Assembly (NCBI GenBank): GCA_947630345.1
Contig: CANRHF010000105.1
Location: 1-6,704 of the forward strand
Source: an uncultured Oscillospiraceae bacterium
GTDB taxonomy: Bacteria > Bacillota > Clostridia > Oscillospirales > Oscillospiraceae
Length of the DNA stretch: 6,704 nt
Direction: 5' to 3'
Shown here: positions 5,067 through 6,704 of the stretch, one piece after another
Position numbering within the stretch: position 1 is the first letter of the stretch
How the letters are laid out: each line of letters opens with the position of its first letter
Position numbers and translations under genes: made by a program
Notes under the pieces: model-generated
What the model was told of the DNA's origin: nothing
The model's input: the letters and a program-made list of their open reading frames with translations, nothing else
The model's database searches: none

Positions 5067-6398
5067 CTATTCCTTTATAACGTAACAGGTTTTAATCCCA
5101 TAGTAGCGGAAGCAGTCCAGGGTCTCCCGGTCCAGCCGCTCTCCAGGCACGGCGGGCAGCACCGCCGGGGGACAGGTCGCCGCCAGCTGGCCCAGCACCC
5201 GCCCGAAGCACTCATCCAGAGGCAGCTCCTGGGTGGGGCAGAGCAGCGCCTCCCGCAGGGAGCAGACCTTCTCCGGCCGCCCAAGGGGCGGGGGAAGCTC
5301 CCGCACCGGTTCCCGCCTGGGAACCGCTTTCAGAGCCGCAACGGCCCGCTCCAGGCCCTGTAACCCCACCTCCGGGGTGAACATCATCACCAGGTGTTCA
5401 TTATCCGCCAGCTCGCAGACGATGCCCTGACCAGCCAGGAGCGCCCCCAGAGCCTCCCCGGTGTAGCCATAACTCTGGGGCGCCAAGGTCAGCTTCATGG
5501 GCTCCTGGCCCACCAGTTGGAAGCCGGCCCGGGCCAGCGCCCCCTTGGCGGCGTCCAGAGCGGCGGCAAAGGCCGCCAGACGGGCGGGGTAGTCCCCGGA
5601 CAGGTAGGCGTTGGCCCGGTCCAGGGACTGCAAAATGAGATAGGACGGGCTGGTGGTGGCAAACAGGGCCATGGCCCGCTCCGCCTGGGCCGCCAGCCAT
5701 TCCTGCAGGGCGGGGGAGAGGTGCAGATATGCCCCGCCGGTGAGTACCGGCAGGGTCTTGTGGGCAGAGTCGCAGCAAATGTCCGCCCCCAGAGCCAGGG
5801 GATGCCGGTTCTCCGGCAAAAACCGGAGATAGGCCCCGTGGGCGTTGTCCACCAGCAGCAGGGTCCCCCGGTCATGGCAGACCTCGGCCAGGGGCTTTAG
5901 GTCCGCCTGATTTCCCAAATAGTCCGGGCTGGTCAGATAGACCGCCGCCGCCGGATTTCTTTCCAGCGCCTCCGCCAATTCCTCCGCCGTGACGGCGCAG
6001 GAGAGCAGATTCTCCCCATAGAGCCAGTCCACCTCCAGCCCCAGCAGGGCGGCGGCGGAGAGGAAGCTCTTGTGGGCGTTCCGCCCGGCTAAAACCCGGG
6101 GCCTTTTCCCCGTCTCCTGGGCGTATTGCAGGGCCAGATACCCCATGGCCCGGATGCACAGGCTGGACCCCTCAGTGGAATACAACGTCCGCCCCGCCCC
6201 AAAAAGAGATGCGGCGATGGCCTGGCTCTCCGCCAGGACCCCCTGGGCGTGGTACAGCACGTCCGCCCCGGGAATTTCCGTGATGTCCAGGGCCTCGGGG
6301 CCCAGTGCCGCCACGCCCTTGTGTCCCGGCACATGGAGCCGCAGGGGAGACGCCTGGGCGTAGCGGGCCACAAAATCGCACAGAGGCGTCATGCTCAT
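5067..6398 (-). CDS. PLP-dependent Orn/Lys/Arg decarboxylase-family enzyme
   Basis: A 443-residue fold-type I PLP enzyme of the short Gram-positive Orn/Lys/Arg decarboxylase group (SpeA/YaaO-like). The PLP lysine is K214 in S-A-H-K-T-L-P-V-L-T-G-G-A (211-223). Other family marks are H-V-P-G-H-K-G at 22-28, L-F-G-A-G-R-T-L-Y-S-T-E-G-S-S at 65-79, R-N-A-H-K-S at 106-111 with the ring-stacking H109, and V-D-N-A-H-G-A-Y at 183-190 with D184 facing the pyridine nitrogen. The familiar relatives have D-E-A-H there, so E is replaced by N. The C-terminal domain (about 370-443) ends with P-A-V-P-G-E near 415-420. I chose ATG 6398: it overlaps the scfB stop as ATGA and has GGAG 5 nt upstream. A GTG at 6440 would add 14 residues inside scfB. 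ATG 6392 is another option. The substrate (arginine, lysine, ornithine or other) cannot be told. Confidence 0.87.
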   Translation of the reverse strand: MSMTPLCDFVARYAQASPLRLHVPGHKGVAALGPEALDITEIPGADVLYHAQGVLAESQAIAASLFGAGRTLYSTEGSSLCIRAMGYLALQYAQETGKRPRVLAGRNAHKSFLSAAALLGLEVDWLYGENLLSCAVTAEELAEALERNPAAAVYLTSPDYLGNQADLKPLAEVCHDRGTLLLVDNAHGAYLRFLPENRHPLALGADICCDSAHKTLPVLTGGAYLHLSPALQEWLAAQAERAMALFATTSPSYLILQSLDRANAYLSGDYPARLAAFAAALDAAKGALARAGFQLVGQEPMKLTLAPQSYGYTGEALGALLAGQGIVCELADNEHLVMMFTPEVGLQGLERAVAALKAVPRREPVRELPPPLGRPEKVCSLREALLCPTQELPLDECFGRVLGQLAATCPPAVLPAVPGERLDRETLDCFRYYGIKTCYVIKE

Positions 6399-6704
6399 GG
6401 CTGCTCCGCGGCCTTGGCCGCCTCCAAATAGATGGCGCACTCCATCCGCTTTTTGAACAGCTCACAGCCGTAAGGGTAAATGCCCTGAATTTTCCCGGAA
6501 AAGTGGTAGGCGTTGGCGGCGCAGCCGCCGGCGCAGTAGAGCTTGGCCCAGCAGTCGGCGCACTCCGGGCGGGCGTAGACGTTGCAGGCGGCAAATTCCG
6601 ACCGGACGGCGGTATTGGTGACGCCGCTCCAAATATCTCCCAGGCGGAACCGCTCCTCCCCCACAAATTGGTGGCAGGGGTACAGATCCCCCCAGGGGGT
6701 GACG
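6395..6704 (-). CDS. scfB: SCIFF peptide maturase (radical SAM/SPASM), C-terminal part
   Basis: Only the last 102 codons are visible; the gene continues past the right edge. Maturases of this type form thioether cross-links in SCIFF, the small six-cysteine peptide of Clostridia. The fragment starts V-T-P-W-G-D-L-Y-P-C-H-Q-F-V-G and holds a SPASM domain. C48, C51, C57 and C61 (fragment numbering) follow C-x2-C-x5-C-x3-C, C80 lies downstream, and C10 and C40 flank the first auxiliary cluster. D-C-W-A-K-L-Y-C-A-G-G-C and C-E-L-F-K-K-R-M-E-C-A-I-Y match my memory of SCIFF maturases such as CteB. G-x4-G replaces the usual G-x4-C after C10, consistent with the open cluster site described for CteB. 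The radical SAM CxxxCxxC and the scfA precursor are outside the window. The TGA overlaps the next gene's ATG. Confidence 0.87.
   Translation of the reverse strand, partial: VTPWGDLYPCHQFVGEERFRLGDIWSGVTNTAVRSEFAACNVYARPECADCWAKLYCAGGCAANAYHFSGKIQGIYPYGCELFKKRMECAIYLEAAKAAEQP

Noticed and set aside
6399..6440. GTG at 6440 as start of the PLP enzyme.
   Set aside because: It would overlap scfB by 46 nt and add a glycine-rich non-family N-terminus, while ATG 6398 has GGAG upstream and an ATGA junction.
6172..6666. A 164-codon minus-strand frame overlapping scfB and the PLP enzyme.
   Set aside because: It is out of frame with both recognised genes and has low-complexity P/A/S/R composition.

Overview
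The window reads as a high-GC, spore-forming Clostridia chromosome, most likely a gut Oscillospiraceae/Ruminococcaceae relative (Flavonifractor or Oscillibacter-like). Grounds: strong GGAGG Shine-Dalgarno sites, a dipicolinate synthase subunit gene (endospores), a DUF4364 gene, a long-form hibernation factor, and the C-terminus of a SCIFF peptide maturase, a gene typical of Clostridia. The genus is inference; no rRNA is present.

Layout. (1) 1-713, minus: 5' part of dpaA (spoVFA), dipicolinate synthase subunit A, cut by the window edge. (2) 813-3252, minus: a two-gene BlaI/BlaR1-type module, a BlaI/MecI-family repressor followed 4 nt later by an M56 zinc-metallopeptidase membrane sensor, closed by a terminator at 767-797. 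The sensor has a large C-terminal domain with no penicillin-binding signature. (3) 3253-3381: divergent regulatory region. It holds a perfect 16-bp-arm inverted repeat lying over the -10 of a good promoter for the repressor, and a back-to-back consensus promoter for the rightward genes. (4) 3382-4547, plus: a DUF4364 winged-helix protein, then hpf (long-form ribosome hibernation factor) with its own candidate promoter. (5) 4560-4585: terminator shared by convergent genes. (6) 4591-6704, minus: a tightly packed run of scfB (3' end only), a PLP-dependent Orn/Lys/Arg-decarboxylase-family enzyme overlapping it by 4 nt (ATGA), and a GNAT acetyltransferase 2 nt further on.

How they work together. 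The BlaI/M56 pair is probably a self-contained signalling unit: the repressor sits on the palindrome, an outside signal activates the M56 protease, and repression is lifted. The signal is unlikely to be a beta-lactam, because the sensor domain lacks SxxK. The scfB-decarboxylase-GNAT run is probably one transcript and suggests either co-expression or a link between SCIFF peptide maturation and amine metabolism. No mobile element, tRNA, rRNA or CRISPR was seen, and no gene-free stretch exceeds about 130 bases.
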